A stretch of 64,000 nucleotides of DNA from Mycolicibacterium wolinskyi (lineage in GTDB: Bacteria; Actinomycetota; Actinomycetes; Mycobacteriales; Mycobacteriaceae). The stretch covers positions 1-64,000 of the forward strand of contig NZ_LQQA01000004.1 of the NCBI RefSeq assembly GCF_002101965.1. The letters run 5' to 3'. Below, in pieces: positions 10,307-20,189 of this stretch (its first letter is position 1; each line of letters begins with the position of its first letter). The notes under the pieces were generated by a model. That model saw only the letters and a list, made by a program, of their open reading frames with translations, did no database searches and had not been told where the DNA came from. Position numbers and translations under genes: made by a program.

Positions 10307-10419
10307 GCCTAGTACGGCCATGTCCCTTGGTTATCGTCTCCTACTGACGCAAAGTTGTCGGGCGGGATGTTTTCAGGTGAACCCTGTGAGGGGAACTTTG
10401 CCGAACGAGCGGAGGGTGC

Positions 10420-12768
10420 ATGACGAGGCCGGGTGCGAGGCTGAACACGGCCGTTCGGCGGATGACCGTAGGCCTGCTTGCGGTGGCGCTCGCGGGTCTG
10501 TTGGCGCCGACCGCGTCGGCGAGCCCGGAATCGGACGCTGACGCCGCCATCACCTCGGCCTGGGATGCCAGCGGCGGTGACGGTGGCCCGCTCGGGGCTC
10601 GGCAGGGCGGCGTCTATGCCGTCGGCCCGGGATTCGCTCAGAACTTCGCCGCGGGCAAGATGTTCTTCACTCCCGACACCGGCGCGCACTACGTGCAGGG
10701 CGCGATTCTCGAGAAGTACGAGTCGCTGGGCGGCCCGGCCGATGGTGATCTCGGATTTCCCACCATCGACGAGGGCGCGGGCCGCGCACCCGACAGCAGG
10801 AACTCGACTTTCAGCGCGGCCGACAAACCGGTGATCTTCTGGACCCCGGCCACCGGTGCGAGGGTCGTGCGCGGCGCCATCAACGCGGCCTGGGACAAAC
10901 TCGGTGGCTCGGCCGGAGTCCTCGGCGTGCCTGCCGAGGACGAGACGTACGACGGCGACGTCGTCACCCAGAAGTTCACCGCGGGCGAGCTGTCGTGGAA
11001 CCGTAAGACCAAGGCGTTCACCACCGTTCCGCCGGAGTTGGTCGATCAGCTGGCCGGGCTGCAGGTGCCCGACGATCCGACCTCGGCGATCGATGCGGCG
11101 CGCCGCGCCGCGGGCGGGCCGTTGGGTCCGCTGGGCGCCAAGGACGGTGACCAGTATCCGATCGGCAACGCGGGCGGCCTCGGCCAGAACTTCGCCGGCG
11201 GCAAGATCTTCTACAGCCCGGAGACCGGCGCCAACGTCGTGACGGGCCAGGTGCTGGAGAAGTACGAGAGCGTCGGCGGCCCGGAGGGCGATCTGGGCTT
11301 CCCGACCAGCAGCGAAACCGAGGGCGGGCTCGGACCGAACAGCCGCATCAGCACGTTCGCCGCGGCGGACAAGCCCGTGATCTTCTGGACGCCCGACTAC
11401 GGTGCGGTGATCGTGCGCGGCGCCATGAACGCCGCGTGGGACAAGCTCGGCGGCGCCACCGGCACGCTCGGGGCGCCGATGGCCGATCAGACCGAGGACG
11501 GCAGCGTCGTGACGCAGCGGTTCAGCGGCGGCGCGATCTCGTGGGATCGCTCCGACAACACGTTCACGACCGAGCCGCCCAACCTCGCCACGGAACTGAC
11601 CGGGCTCGAAATCCCCGGCCTGGAACAGTCGCCGCAGGCCGGCAGTCCACCACAAGCATCCGACGACACGGATTCCAAGCCGTTCTCGTGGCAGTGGAAC
11701 TGGTGGTGGCTTCTTGCGCTGATCCCGGTCCTGTTGCTGGCCGGGCTCATCGTCGGTGCCGCGCTGTGGCATCGGCGCCGGGGTCGCGACGACGACGGCT
11801 TCGATCACGACCCGTTCGACGACGATCACTACGACGACGGTCCGCACGACGATCGGTTCGATGACGACGAGCACTATGGCGAAGGCCGCTATGAGTCCTC
11901 CCGCTACGACGAGAGTCGCTTCCGGGACGACGCCTATGCCGACGACCGGGGCGGGGATCGCGGCGGCCACTATCAGCCGACGGCGGATTACCAGACTGGC
12001 GAGGCCCCGACATCGCGCCTCGTCGCCGAGCCCTACCGTGAGACGGCTACGGGCGGATCCCCGTTCGACGGGCCGACCGATGCGTCGATGCCGGTCAGTC
12101 AGTGGGCCGCGCCCGGCGGTTTCGGCCCGCGCGAGGCCGACGAGGAGGAACCGCCCGAAGAGGCGGCCGAGCTTGCCGACGCCCATCCTGGCGAAGACGG
12201 TTTCGACGAGGATGGATACGACGAGGACGATTACGACGACGGCGACGAGTACGTCGACGGGGACGAACTCGAAGACGACGAGGATGTCGTGGACATCGGC
12301 GTCCTCGACGACCAGAGCCAGCTCGACGATGACTTCGACGACGAGGACGAACTCGACGAAGAAGGCGACCTCGAGCAGCACGGTCAGGACCTACGCGCGG
12401 CGCCCGGGATCCCCAGCAGCCTGATCGCCGGCGTTCCCGCCGCCGCGGCGTTCAACGATGACGACGATCAGGACAACGTCGATACCGCGCCGACCCGTGT
12501 GGTGACCGACGCCGACCTGCGCAGCAGCGGACCACCCAGTGGACGGCACGCCGCGATCGAGCTCGATGAACCGATGCCAAGCGCGACGGCCATTCATCTG
12601 CCGCTCGACGACCCGCAGCGGGCGCCGCAGGGCTACCCGATCAAGGCGGACACCAAGTCGGGGCTGTACTGGTCGCCGGACAGCAGCGAGTACGACGATG
12701 CGATCGCCGAAATCTGGTTCGCCAGCGAGGAGTTCGCCCGCACGAATGGCTTCGTGCGGGCCGACTGA
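10420..12768 (+). CDS. LGFP-repeat cell-envelope protein with acidic cytoplasmic tail (Rv2721c-like)
   Basis: A 782-residue protein with a Sec signal (to about residue 35), then about six LGFP-type repeats (units around QGAILEKYESLGG...GDLGFPT and AINAAWDKLGG...LGVPA). These repeats are linked in Corynebacteriales to binding of the arabinogalactan-mycolate layer. One membrane helix (about residues 428-450) follows, then an Arg stop and a very acidic Asp/Tyr-rich tail of about 330 residues. The repeats are therefore outside and the tail in the cytoplasm. It matches the place of Rv2721c beside lexA. It converges on lexA. Confidence 0.85.
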   Translation: MTRPGARLNTAVRRMTVGLLAVALAGLLAPTASASPESDADAAITSAWDASGGDGGPLGARQGGVYAVGPGFAQNFAAGKMFFTPDTGAHYVQGAILEKYESLGGPADGDLGFPTIDEGAGRAPDSRNSTFSAADKPVIFWTPATGARVVRGAINAAWDKLGGSAGVLGVPAEDETYDGDVVTQKFTAGELSWNRKTKAFTTVPPELVDQLAGLQVPDDPTSAIDAARRAAGGPLGPLGAKDGDQYPIGNAGGLGQNFAGGKIFYSPETGANVVTGQVLEKYESVGGPEGDLGFPTSSETEGGLGPNSRISTFAAADKPVIFWTPDYGAVIVRGAMNAAWDKLGGATGTLGAPMADQTEDGSVVTQRFSGGAISWDRSDNTFTTEPPNLATELTGLEIPGLEQSPQAGSPPQASDDTDSKPFSWQWNWWWLLALIPVLLLAGLIVGAALWHRRRGRDDDGFDHDPFDDDHYDDGPHDDRFDDDEHYGEGRYESSRYDESRFRDDAYADDRGGDRGGHYQPTADYQTGEAPTSRLVAEPYRETATGGSPFDGPTDASMPVSQWAAPGGFGPREADEEEPPEEAAELADAHPGEDGFDEDGYDEDDYDDGDEYVDGDELEDDEDVVDIGVLDDQSQLDDDFDDEDELDEEGDLEQHGQDLRAAPGIPSSLIAGVPAAAAFNDDDDQDNVDTAPTRVVTDADLRSSGPPSGRHAAIELDEPMPSATAIHLPLDDPQRAPQGYPIKADTKSGLYWSPDSSEYDDAIAEIWFASEEFARTNGFVRAD
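12736..12761 (+). terminator. Hairpin inside the 3' end of the LGFP gene
   Basis: A perfect 11-bp stem, GCCCGCACGAA (12736-12746) and its complement (12751-12761), with a TGGC loop. It lies within the last codons of the LGFP gene and 27 bases beyond the lexA stop, so it can end both convergent transcripts. Confidence 0.55.
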
Positions 12769-12787
12769 GTAAGCCCGGGCCGCCCGC

Positions 12788-13516
12788 TCAGATCTTGCGG
12801 ATCACCGTGACGACCTTGCCGAGCACGGCTGCGTCGTTGCCGGGGATCGGGTCGTACGCCGGATTGTGCGGCATGAGCCAGACCTGGCCGCGGGTGCGCT
12901 TGAAGGTCTTGACCGTGGCTTCGCCGTCGATCATGGCCGCGACGATGTCGCCGTTGTCGGCCACGTTCTGCTGACGGACCACGACCCAGTCGCCGTCGCA
13001 GATCGCCGCGTCGACCATCGAATCGCCGACGACCTTGAGCAGGAACAGTGAGCCTTCACCGACGAGCTCACGGGGCAGCGGGAAGACATCCTCGACGGCT
13101 TCTTCGGCGAGAATCGGCCCGCCCGCCGCGATGCGCCCGAGCACGGGCACGAACGTCGGTTCGGGCAGGGCATCGGACCCGGCCACGTCGGTGGACACCA
13201 ACGGGGTCGCCGGATCGTCGGCGGCGCGGACGTCGACTGCGCGGGGCCGGTTGGGGTCGCGGCGCAAATAGCCTTTGCGCTCGAGCGTGCGCAACTGGTG
13301 AGCAACCGACGACGTGGAGGTGAGACCGACGGCGTCGCCGATCTCACGGATGCTCGGCGGGTAGCCGCGACTGGTGACCGACGCGCGGATGACCTCGAGG
13401 ATGGTGCGCTGGCGCTCGGTGAGGCCGCCGTCGACCGCGCGAGGACGGCCGGCGCCCTCGGTCCCGGCCGGGCTGTCGGTGCTGCCGTCCGTGATGTCGC
13501 TGCTGTCGTCGCTCAT
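12788..13516 (-). CDS. lexA: SOS repressor LexA
   Basis: A 242-residue SOS regulator. The N-terminal winged helix (residues 33-95, with [20 protein letters not shown]) binds SOS boxes. The self-cleavage site is Ala131-Gly132 in RIAAGGPI, with catalytic Ser166 (VGDSMVD) and Lys203 (ATVKTFKR), all present. SOS-box-like sites lie directly upstream, so it is expected to repress itself and the divergent LysM gene. Confidence 0.95.
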   Translation of the reverse strand: MSDDSSDITDGSTDSPAGTEGAGRPRAVDGGLTERQRTILEVIRASVTSRGYPPSIREIGDAVGLTSTSSVAHQLRTLERKGYLRRDPNRPRAVDVRAADDPATPLVSTDVAGSDALPEPTFVPVLGRIAAGGPILAEEAVEDVFPLPRELVGEGSLFLLKVVGDSMVDAAICDGDWVVVRQQNVADNGDIVAAMIDGEATVKTFKRTRGQVWLMPHNPAYDPIPGNDAAVLGKVVTVIRKI

Positions 13517-13549
13517 GGCGCCGAATGTAGTCGCCTACCGCCGGATAAT

Positions 13550-13565
13550 CAAACATGTGTTCGAG
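13550..13565. promoter_or_regulatory. SOS box 1 (lexA proximal)
   Basis: TCAAAC-ATGT-GTTCGA, one base from the mycobacterial LexA site TCGAAC-N4-GTTCGA. It lies 34 bases upstream of the lexA start. Confidence 0.85.
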
Positions 13566-13642
13566 GCGTGTCGGCTGTGTCGGCCCCGCCTCCGTCGGCG
13601 AACCGAACTTGTCGGTACCCCGCTCTATCGTTTGGCAACAGT

Positions 13643-13658
13643 TCGATCACACGTTCTA
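13643..13658. promoter_or_regulatory. SOS box 2
   Basis: TCGATC-ACAC-GTTCTA, two mismatches to the LexA palindrome. It lies in the middle of the lexA/LysM intergenic region. Confidence 0.6.
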
Positions 13659-13662
13659 TTAA

Positions 13663-13700
13663 TCGAACATGTGAGCGACTATATTCGAACACAGGAGCGA
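13663..13700. promoter_or_regulatory. Tandem half-SOS boxes before the LysM gene
   Basis: Two copies of TCGAAC-N4-GAGCGA, at 13663-13678 and 13685-13700, repeat with a 22-base period. The left half-sites are perfect and the right halves are degenerate. They end 24 bases before the LysM gene start, so LexA occupancy would cover its promoter. Confidence 0.55.
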
Positions 13701-13724
13701 ATACGCCGGACGAAAGGCAGACAG

Positions 13725-14234
13725 ATGGCCATCCTCGACATCCCCACCGAACGCCGTGACAGCGCGTTCCGTGCTCCCAGTGCTTCTCGCGCTCTCCGCG
13801 ACACTGTCGACCCCATGCCGCGCCCGGCTCGGGTCCGGCCGCATGGCGAGCGCCCGATCTCCCGGCCGCAGCAGGTGCGGCCGAACGGGGCGGCCCTGCG
13901 TCACCGCGGAACCGGCGTGCTGATGTCGCGCGCGTCCCATCGCCGGCGTCCCATCACCCCGGCCACCACCGTCCTGCTCGCACTGGTCGCGGCGGCGATC
14001 ACGGTGTGGCTCGGGTTGGTCGCGCAGCTGGGCGGCGTCATGGGGCCTGCCGAGTCGGTTCCCACCGAGCTGGCGGTGGTTCAGGTCCAGTCCGGCGAGA
14101 CGTTGCAGCACGTCGCGCAGCGCATCGCGCCCGACGCTCCGGTCGCCGAGGTCGTGCAGCAGATCCGCGATCTCAACGAGCTCGACTCCGCGGCCGTGGA
14201 GGCCGGTCAGACGCTCATCGCCCCTGTTGGCTGA
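13725..14234 (+). CDS. LysM membrane protein, ChiZ/Rv2719c-like SOS-induced division regulator
   Basis: A 169-residue protein: basic cytoplasmic head of about 80 residues, one membrane helix (about 86-107), then an extracytoplasmic LysM domain ([19 protein letters not shown] to the C-terminus). It is syntenic with M. tuberculosis Rv2719c (ChiZ), a DNA-damage-induced protein that delays septation. ATG at 13725 follows GAAAGGCAG; the longer frame would cross the SOS boxes and lexA. It is divergent from lexA and probably under LexA control. Confidence 0.85.
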   Translation: MAILDIPTERRDSAFRAPSASRALRDTVDPMPRPARVRPHGERPISRPQQVRPNGAALRHRGTGVLMSRASHRRRPITPATTVLLALVAAAITVWLGLVAQLGGVMGPAESVPTELAVVQVQSGETLQHVAQRIAPDAPVAEVVQQIRDLNELDSAAVEAGQTLIAPVG

Positions 14235-14395
14235 CGTGTGACATGAGGGATGAAACGCCGTGGCGGGCAAGCGCACTGACCATCGGCGCCACGACATACG
14301 CACCATTGGACCCGGCGGTGAGTCTCCCGAGAGCCACGCGGGTACGCTCAAGAGCGCTCGAACTAGTTGTCTGGCTGCGTGACGAAGGAGCGGTG

Positions 14396-14845
14396 ATGCA
14401 CTGTCCGTTCTGCCGTCACCCTGATTCGCGCGTGGTCGATTCCCGGGAGACCGATGAAGGCCAGGCGATCCGTCGGCGCCGGTCGTGCCCGGAATGCGGC
14501 CGCCGGTTCACCACCGTCGAGACGGCCGTGCTGGCCGTGGTCAAGAGAAGTGGCGTCAGTGAGCCGTTCAGCCGGGAGAAGGTCATTCGGGGCGTGCGGC
14601 GCGCCTGTCAGGGCCGGCAGGTCGACGACGATGCGTTGAACGTGCTGGCGCAGAAGGTCGAAGACGCCGTGCGCGGGCTGGGAACCCCGGAGATTCCGAG
14701 CCACGAGGTCGGCCTGGCGATTCTCGGGCCGTTGCGCGAACTGGACGAGGTGGCCTACCTGCGGTTCGCATCCGTCTACCGGTCGTTCTCGTCGGCCGAG
14801 GATTTCGAACGCGAGATCGAGGCGTTGCGGGCGCACCGCGGCTAG
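14396..14845 (+). CDS. nrdR: Ribonucleotide reductase repressor NrdR
   Basis: A 149-residue regulator: zinc ribbon with CPFC (residues 3-6) and CPEC (31-34), then an ATP-cone domain ([16 protein letters not shown] onward) that senses ATP/dATP. It represses nrd genes. ATG at 14396 follows GGAGCGGTG and gives the canonical MHCPFC start. The 161 bases upstream presumably contain its promoter. Confidence 0.95.
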   Translation: MHCPFCRHPDSRVVDSRETDEGQAIRRRRSCPECGRRFTTVETAVLAVVKRSGVSEPFSREKVIRGVRRACQGRQVDDDALNVLAQKVEDAVRGLGTPEIPSHEVGLAILGPLRELDEVAYLRFASVYRSFSSAEDFEREIEALRAHRG

Positions 14846-14852
14846 TGGGCGC

Positions 14853-15539
14853 TCAGTCGAGCCGCGTGGTGCCGTCGTTGACCACCCGGCCGGCAACGCG
14901 TACCCAGCCTTCCGGGCTCCACCGGGTCGAGATCACCGAACCCTTGCCTTGAATGATCGTGAGGTCACGGCTCAGGTAGTCGGTCATGCGAACAGCCGCC
15001 GCGCCGGTGGCCTCGTCCTCGGGAATGCCGAGATTGGCCGCGAACACCCGCGACCGGAGCACGCCCTCTTCCTGGTCGACCCAGGTCCACAGATAGTGCT
15101 CGACGTCGTCGGCATAGTCGTCGGGCTCGGCGGCGAACAGCTCTTCGGTGGAGGGTAGGTCGTGGATGGCGAACTCGGGCGCCCATTCCGAGCGCGCGCT
15201 GATCGCGGCGAGGTCGCCGTCGTAGGAGACCTGGACGATTCCGGCCGGAACCTGCAGGGTGTGGATCGGTGTACCGATGTCTCGCAACCACCACGATGCG
15301 CCCACCGTGGGATGGCCCGCGAACGGTATCTCGGCGGCCGGGGTGTAGATATGGGCATGCGCCGTCGTGCCGCCCGGCTGCGGCAGGTCGATGAATATCG
15401 TTTCGCTGTAACCCAATTCGGTGGCGATTCGCTGGCGATCGGTGGGTGCCACCGTACTGTTGTCGACTACGCCGAGTGGATTGCCGAATTTGCCGTCGGA
15501 ATCGGTGAACACCCGCAACACGGTCACGTCGATGGCCAT
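14853..15539 (-). CDS. PhzF-family isomerase-like protein (Rv2716-like)
   Basis: A 228-residue protein of the PhzF/diaminopimelate-epimerase-like fold. It keeps [15 protein letters not shown] near the N-terminus and the [15 protein letters not shown] motif typical of the family. Most PhzF homologues outside phenazine clusters have no assigned substrate. It is convergent with nrdR and matches Rv2716 by position. Confidence 0.85.
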   Translation of the reverse strand: MAIDVTVLRVFTDSDGKFGNPLGVVDNSTVAPTDRQRIATELGYSETIFIDLPQPGGTTAHAHIYTPAAEIPFAGHPTVGASWWLRDIGTPIHTLQVPAGIVQVSYDGDLAAISARSEWAPEFAIHDLPSTEELFAAEPDDYADDVEHYLWTWVDQEEGVLRSRVFAANLGIPEDEATGAAAVRMTDYLSRDLTIIQGKGSVISTRWSPEGWVRVAGRVVNDGTTRLD

Positions 15540-15589
15540 AGACCGATGCTACGTCGTGATGACCGATCGGCAGGGTCGCCCCACGAAGG

Positions 15590-16612
15590 TCAGGTCGCGC
15601 TGCGCTCGTCGCCGCCCATCGCCTCGAGCACCGCCACCTGGGTGTCGAGCGACCCGCTGATCGTGGATTCGCTGAGGCCTGTACGCAGCAAGCTGCGCAG
15701 CATCTCCTGGTCATAGACGGCAGGCTCGGTTGAGTCGATGAAGCGTTCGACCACCTCGACGAAGCGATCGGGATCGTCGTGGAACGGGAAATGCCCGGAT
15801 CCCTTGAAGATCTCCAACTGGGAACCGGGCATCGCCGCATGTGCCATCCGGGCGTGGCTGACGGGGATCACGGAATCGGATTCGCCCCAGATCAACTGCA
15901 CGGGAACGGATTCGGTCAGATAACAGCGGTCCAGCATGGTGACCACCTGGCCGCGCCAGTCGACCACCGCGCGCAGGGTGCGAGCGAACGCCGAGGACGC
16001 GGTCGGCTCGGGGAGGTCGGCGAGGATGCGCAACATGTCGGGGATGTCGCGTCCGACGCCGGTCGATCCGAACACGGTTCCGACGGCGCGGCCGAAGACC
16101 TGCAACGCCGGCAACATCAGCGGCAGGCGCAGCAACGCGAGGGCCTCACTGCCCATCGGCAGCGACGCGATCCGCAGTGCGACGTTGACGTCCTTGGTGA
16201 CCCCACCCGCACCGACCAGGATCAGCCGATCCACCAACTGCGGGAACTGGTAGGCGAATTGCATCGCCACGCCGCCGCCGAGCGAATGGCCGACCACGGT
16301 CACCCGGTCGATGTCGAGCACGCTCAGCAGATCCCGCATGCCGTTGGCGTAGGCAGCGACGGAGTAGTCGGCGCGCGGTTTGTCCGAGCGGCCGTGGCCG
16401 AGAAGGTCGGGCGCGATCACGGTGAACCGTTGCGCCAGCGTGGACTGCACGGTGTGCCACGTGGTCGAGTTGTCGCCGATGCCGTGGATCAACAGGATCG
16501 CCGGACCGGAACCCGCCACCCGGAACGCGCGACGGTAGCCGTGGATCGTGCGGAACTCGAGCGTCGGGGTGACCTCACGTACGGTCCGCAGATTCGGTTT
16601 TCGCTCGGTCAT
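15590..16612 (-). CDS. Alpha/beta hydrolase (Rv2715-like)
   Basis: A 340-residue alpha/beta hydrolase. HGIGDN forms the oxyanion region, Ser in GHSLGGG is the nucleophile, an Asp in the WGESDSV segment is the likely acid, and the His of GSGHFPFHDD completes the triad. ATG at 16612 (TERKPNLRTV) was preferred over a TTG three codons upstream. It matches Rv2715; the substrate is unknown. It lies 39 bases downstream of the PAC2 gene on the same strand. Confidence 0.9.
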   Translation of the reverse strand: MTERKPNLRTVREVTPTLEFRTIHGYRRAFRVAGSGPAILLIHGIGDNSTTWHTVQSTLAQRFTVIAPDLLGHGRSDKPRADYSVAAYANGMRDLLSVLDIDRVTVVGHSLGGGVAMQFAYQFPQLVDRLILVGAGGVTKDVNVALRIASLPMGSEALALLRLPLMLPALQVFGRAVGTVFGSTGVGRDIPDMLRILADLPEPTASSAFARTLRAVVDWRGQVVTMLDRCYLTESVPVQLIWGESDSVIPVSHARMAHAAMPGSQLEIFKGSGHFPFHDDPDRFVEVVERFIDSTEPAVYDQEMLRSLLRTGLSESTISGSLDTQVAVLEAMGGDERSAT

Positions 16613-16651
16613 GTCCGCCAACCTCGATGTCGGCCCGGCGTCGGGCTGCTG

Positions 16652-17677
16652 TCAGTGGTTGTCGCCATGAGGGAATCCGTCCCCGAACCCTTCGGAATGT
16701 CCGTCCTTGTACTTGTCGTCCTTGAACTTGTCGCCGGCCTGCTGGGCGAGGAACCGCTCGAACTCCGCGCCCAACTCGTCGCCACTCGGCAGTTCCTCGT
16801 CGCGCGCCAGCAGTGACCGATTCTCCTGTGCGGCAACGAACGCATCGTACTGTCGCTCCAGGGCGGTCACCACTTGAGCGACTTCGGCGCTCGCCTCCAC
16901 CTGCTCGTTGATCTTGGAGTACACCTCGGCGCCCGCCTCCGACAGCGCGGCCAGCGGCAACTGCAGCGAACCTGTTCTGGACACCTCGGCCAGCAGCGCC
17001 TCCGCGGCGGCCGGATATGCCGTCTGCGCCAGATAGTGCGGGACGTGCACGGTGAACCCGACCACCTCGTGTCCGTGCTGGGCCATCCGGAACTCCAGCA
17101 GGTTGGACACGCTCGCCGGAACCTGCACCTCGCCGACCCATGGGGTGTGGTCGGCGATGAGCTCCTTGTTGTTGGAGTGTGCGGTCAACGTGACCGGCCT
17201 GGTGTGTGGCACGGCCATCGGAATGGTGCCGAGGCCGATCACCTGGCGCACCCCGAGCTGCTCGGCGAGAAGCCGGACGGCGGTGATGAAACGCTCCCAG
17301 CGCAGATCCGGCTCGAGACCGGCCAGCAGGAGAAATGGCGTACCGACACTGTCGTGCAGTGCGTACAGGTTGAGTTCGGGTTCCTCGTAGCCGGTGAAAT
17401 GGTCGGTCTTGAACGTCATCAGGGGCCGGCGGGATCGGTAGTCGAGCAGTTCGTCGATGGCGAACGACGCCACCAGTTCGGTGTCGAGGGTGTTCTTGAG
17501 GTGTTCGGCGGCGAGCCGGATCGCGTGGCCCGCATCGGAGAACCCCTCCAGCGCGTGGATGAGCACCGGGCCGCGACCATCCGTCGAGGTCAACTGCGGC
17601 GCGGGGAATTCGAGCTCATACATCCCGCTCTGGTCGGGCTGGTAGTGCTGTTCGGGGTTATTGCTGCTATCTGCCAT
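16652..17677 (-). CDS. PAC2-family protein (Rv2714-like)
   Basis: A 341-residue PAC2-family protein. PAC2 proteins resemble archaeal/eukaryal proteasome-assembly chaperones; the actinobacterial homologue Rv2714 has a solved fold but no settled function. GFSDAGHAIRLAAEHL and GLGTIPMAVPHTRP fit the family. The C-terminus is a charged tail. ATG at 17677 was chosen because it follows GGAGA about ten bases upstream; the frame stays open 18 codons further. Confidence 0.88.
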   Translation of the reverse strand: MADSSNNPEQHYQPDQSGMYELEFPAPQLTSTDGRGPVLIHALEGFSDAGHAIRLAAEHLKNTLDTELVASFAIDELLDYRSRRPLMTFKTDHFTGYEEPELNLYALHDSVGTPFLLLAGLEPDLRWERFITAVRLLAEQLGVRQVIGLGTIPMAVPHTRPVTLTAHSNNKELIADHTPWVGEVQVPASVSNLLEFRMAQHGHEVVGFTVHVPHYLAQTAYPAAAEALLAEVSRTGSLQLPLAALSEAGAEVYSKINEQVEASAEVAQVVTALERQYDAFVAAQENRSLLARDEELPSGDELGAEFERFLAQQAGDKFKDDKYKDGHSEGFGDGFPHGDNH

Positions 17678-17846
17678 TTCGTCTCGTCTCCTCGCCACGG
17701 CAGGTGCTGTGAAGACCTCCTGCCGTGTCACCTAGTGTCGCGCATTCTCGTGGTGCGGGCTCGCGCCGCCCCGCGTGTTCGTTCGAACGCGTGGCCTCAC
17801 CACCGGCATTCCGGCCGTTCGCGTCCGGGTCGGGCAGTATCGATGG

Positions 17847-18599
17847 GTGCGGGTAGTTCGGAAGGCGATGGTGATGGCCGCGGTGGCCATCACGGTGACC
17901 TACGTCGCGTCCGCGTGCGCCGACGCGCAGCCGAGGCACGACGGCGCGCCTCCCACGGTGCCCGATCCGAGGGTGGGGGCGCTGTTCCTCGGCGGCGGTT
18001 CGTTGCACACCTGCACTGCGGCCGTCCTCGACAGCACTGCGGGCGATCTGATCCTGACCGCGGCCCACTGTCTGGTGGACGGCGTCGAAACCGAGTTCAT
18101 GCCCGGCTTTCGCGACGGCGCCGAGGCCGCCTGGCGGGTCACCGCGGTGTATCTGGATCCGCGCTGGCTCGCCGACCAGGATCCGCAGGCCGATTTCGCC
18201 ATCGCCCGGGTCGTGCGCGACGGGGCCGCGTCGGTTCAGCAGCAGGCGGGTGGGGGACTGTCGCTCGGCGCCGCGCCGAGCGCGGGTGCCACCGTGACAG
18301 TGACCGGGTACCCGACCGGAACGGGTGGTGGCCCACGTGTCTGTCGCGGCTCGACTTCGATGTCGGCCCAAGGCTTTCCGTCGTTGTCCTGTGCCGGTTT
18401 GGGTGACGGTTTCAGCGGCGCGCCATGGGCCGTCGGATCGACGGTGACCGGAATCGTCGGCGGTCTCGACGGCGGCGGATGCGACGACGACGTGTCCTAC
18501 TCACCACGGTTCGACGACGGTGTCGTCCGCCTGCTGCACCGTGCGGAGGAAGCCGGCGACGGAGACACGATCCCGACGGTCCTGGGATCGGACTGTTAA
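17847..18599 (+). CDS. Secreted trypsin-like serine protease
   Basis: An S1-type protease of about 250 residues with an N-terminal membrane/signal segment ([18 protein letters not shown]; the Cys could be a weak lipobox). The catalytic triad is visible: His in TAAHC, Asp in QADFAIARV and Ser in GDGFSGAPW. Paired cysteines fit an exported enzyme. The start is uncertain: GTG at 17847 is used, but the frame is open back to 17775. It overlaps the sthA stop by four bases in convergent orientation and has no counterpart in this place in M. tuberculosis. Confidence 0.8.
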   Translation: MRVVRKAMVMAAVAITVTYVASACADAQPRHDGAPPTVPDPRVGALFLGGGSLHTCTAAVLDSTAGDLILTAAHCLVDGVETEFMPGFRDGAEAAWRVTAVYLDPRWLADQDPQADFAIARVVRDGAASVQQQAGGGLSLGAAPSAGATVTVTGYPTGTGGGPRVCRGSTSMSAQGFPSLSCAGLGDGFSGAPWAVGSTVTGIVGGLDGGGCDDDVSYSPRFDDGVVRLLHRAEEAGDGDTIPTVLGSDC

Positions 18600-20011
18600 G
18601 AGCGGAATTGGTTGAGCACGCGCAGCTTGTTCATGACGTCGAGTGCGGCGACCTTGTAAGCCTCGGAGAACGTCGGATAGTTGAAGACCGCGTCGACCAG
18701 GTACTCGACCGTGCCGCCGCAGCCCATGACCGCCTGGCCGATGTGCACCATCTCGGTGGCGTTGGAGCCGAAGATGTGCACGCCGAGCAGTCTCAGGTCT
18801 TCGGTCGACACCAGCAGCTTGAGCATGCCGTAGGAATCTCCGGCGATCTGGCCGCGCGCGAGCTCCCGGTATCGCGACACCCCGACCTCGTACGGGATCG
18901 AGTTCTTCGTCAGCTCAACCTCGGTGGCGCCGACATAGGACACCTCGGGGATGGAGTAGATGCCGATCGGCTGGAGGTCCATCATGCCCTTGGTGGGTTC
19001 ACCGAACGCGTGATAGGCGGCCAGCCGGCCCTGCTCCATCGAGGTCGCGGCCAGTGCCGGGAATCCGATCACGTCACCGACGGCGTAGATGTGATCGACC
19101 TTGGTCTGGAAGTTGTCGTCGACGAAGATGCGCCCCCGGTTGTCGGACTCCAGCCCCGCGTTGGTGAGGTCGAGGTGGTCGGTCTGGCCTTGGCGCCCAG
19201 CCGAATACATCACGGTTTCGGCGGGGATCTGCTTGCCGCTGGCCAGCGTGGTCACGGTGCCTGCCGATCCGACGTCGACGCCCGTCACCTCTTCGCCGAA
19301 CCGGAACGTCACCGCGAGGTCGCGCAGGTGGAACTTCAGCGCCTCGACGATCTCGGGATCGCAGAAGTCGAGCATGTTGTCGCGCTTCTCGACCACCGTC
19401 ACCTTCGTGCCGAGTGCGGCGAACATCGAGGCGTACTCGATGCCGATGACCCCGGCCCCGACGACGACCATCGACGCGGGCAGCGACTTGAGTTCGAGGA
19501 TCTCGTCGGAGTCGAGGACGCGTTCCTCGTCGAACTCCACGCCTGCCGGCCGCGCCGGTTTGGTGCCGGTCGCGATCACGACGTAGCGGCCCCGCACGGT
19601 GATCAGCTCGGCCCGGCTCGGGTCCTCCACGTGGATGGTGTGTTCGTCCACGAAGCGGCCGTGCCCCGTGTAGAGCTCGACGCGGTTGCGCATGAGCTGT
19701 GACCGCACCACGTCGATCTCCTTGCTGATCACGTGTTGCGTGCGCGCGAGAAGGTCGGCCGGGGTGATCTTGTCCTTCACCCGGTAGCTGGCGCCGTACA
19801 GTTCGCGCTGGTTCATGCCGGTCAGATAGACGACGGCTTCGCGCAGGGTTTTCGACGGGATGGTTCCGGTGTTGACGCACACGCCGCCGAGCATCATGCC
19901 GCGTTCGATCACCGCGACCGTTTTGCCGAGCTTCGCCGCCGCGATGGCGGCCCGCTGGCCGCCGGGGCCGGAACCGATGACGACGAGGTCATATTCCTGC
20001 ATCGAACCCAT
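18596..20011 (-). CDS. sthA: Soluble pyridine nucleotide transhydrogenase SthA
   Basis: A flavoprotein of 471 residues that interconverts NADPH and NADH. FAD-binding [17 protein letters not shown] is at the N-terminus; NAD(P)-binding [17 protein letters not shown] is in the middle. The redox-disulfide position reads [13 protein letters not shown], so one Cys of the lipoamide-dehydrogenase CxxxxC pair is Thr, as expected for SthA rather than a disulfide reductase. ATG at 20011 was taken; 20002 is also possible. Confidence 0.93.
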   Translation of the reverse strand: MGSMQEYDLVVIGSGPGGQRAAIAAAKLGKTVAVIERGMMLGGVCVNTGTIPSKTLREAVVYLTGMNQRELYGASYRVKDKITPADLLARTQHVISKEIDVVRSQLMRNRVELYTGHGRFVDEHTIHVEDPSRAELITVRGRYVVIATGTKPARPAGVEFDEERVLDSDEILELKSLPASMVVVGAGVIGIEYASMFAALGTKVTVVEKRDNMLDFCDPEIVEALKFHLRDLAVTFRFGEEVTGVDVGSAGTVTTLASGKQIPAETVMYSAGRQGQTDHLDLTNAGLESDNRGRIFVDDNFQTKVDHIYAVGDVIGFPALAATSMEQGRLAAYHAFGEPTKGMMDLQPIGIYSIPEVSYVGATEVELTKNSIPYEVGVSRYRELARGQIAGDSYGMLKLLVSTEDLRLLGVHIFGSNATEMVHIGQAVMGCGGTVEYLVDAVFNYPTFSEAYKVAALDVMNKLRVLNQFRS

Positions 20012-20189
20012 GGGAGAGTGTCTACGCCGGTTGCTCGGCTCTCGCACGTCGGCAACGCCAAATTGCGCGTGAACAATTGTTTCGTCCAGTTATCCCCAAC
20101 CTGGAGTTCGTCCACAGGGCGGTGGCCGGTGCCGGATTTGCGCTCGTCGCCAAAACCGCGACGACGGTGCCGGCTGCCACGTTGTGGCC

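Noticed and set aside
10309..12381. 690-residue minus-strand frame opposite the LGFP gene
   Set aside because: Low-complexity antisense of the acidic tail and LGFP repeats; no family resemblance.
18425..19702. 425-residue plus-strand frame opposite sthA
   Set aside because: Antisense shadow of an enzyme gene with all motifs intact.
20071..20083. AACAATTGTT palindrome upstream of sthA
   Set aside because: A short AT palindrome alone; position between two starts gives weak support for an operator.
20088..20118. Two DnaA-box-like sites (TTATCCCCA and TCGTCCACA) upstream of sthA
   Set aside because: Only two imperfect sites and no dnaA, dnaN or AT-rich region; chance matches in an intergenic stretch.
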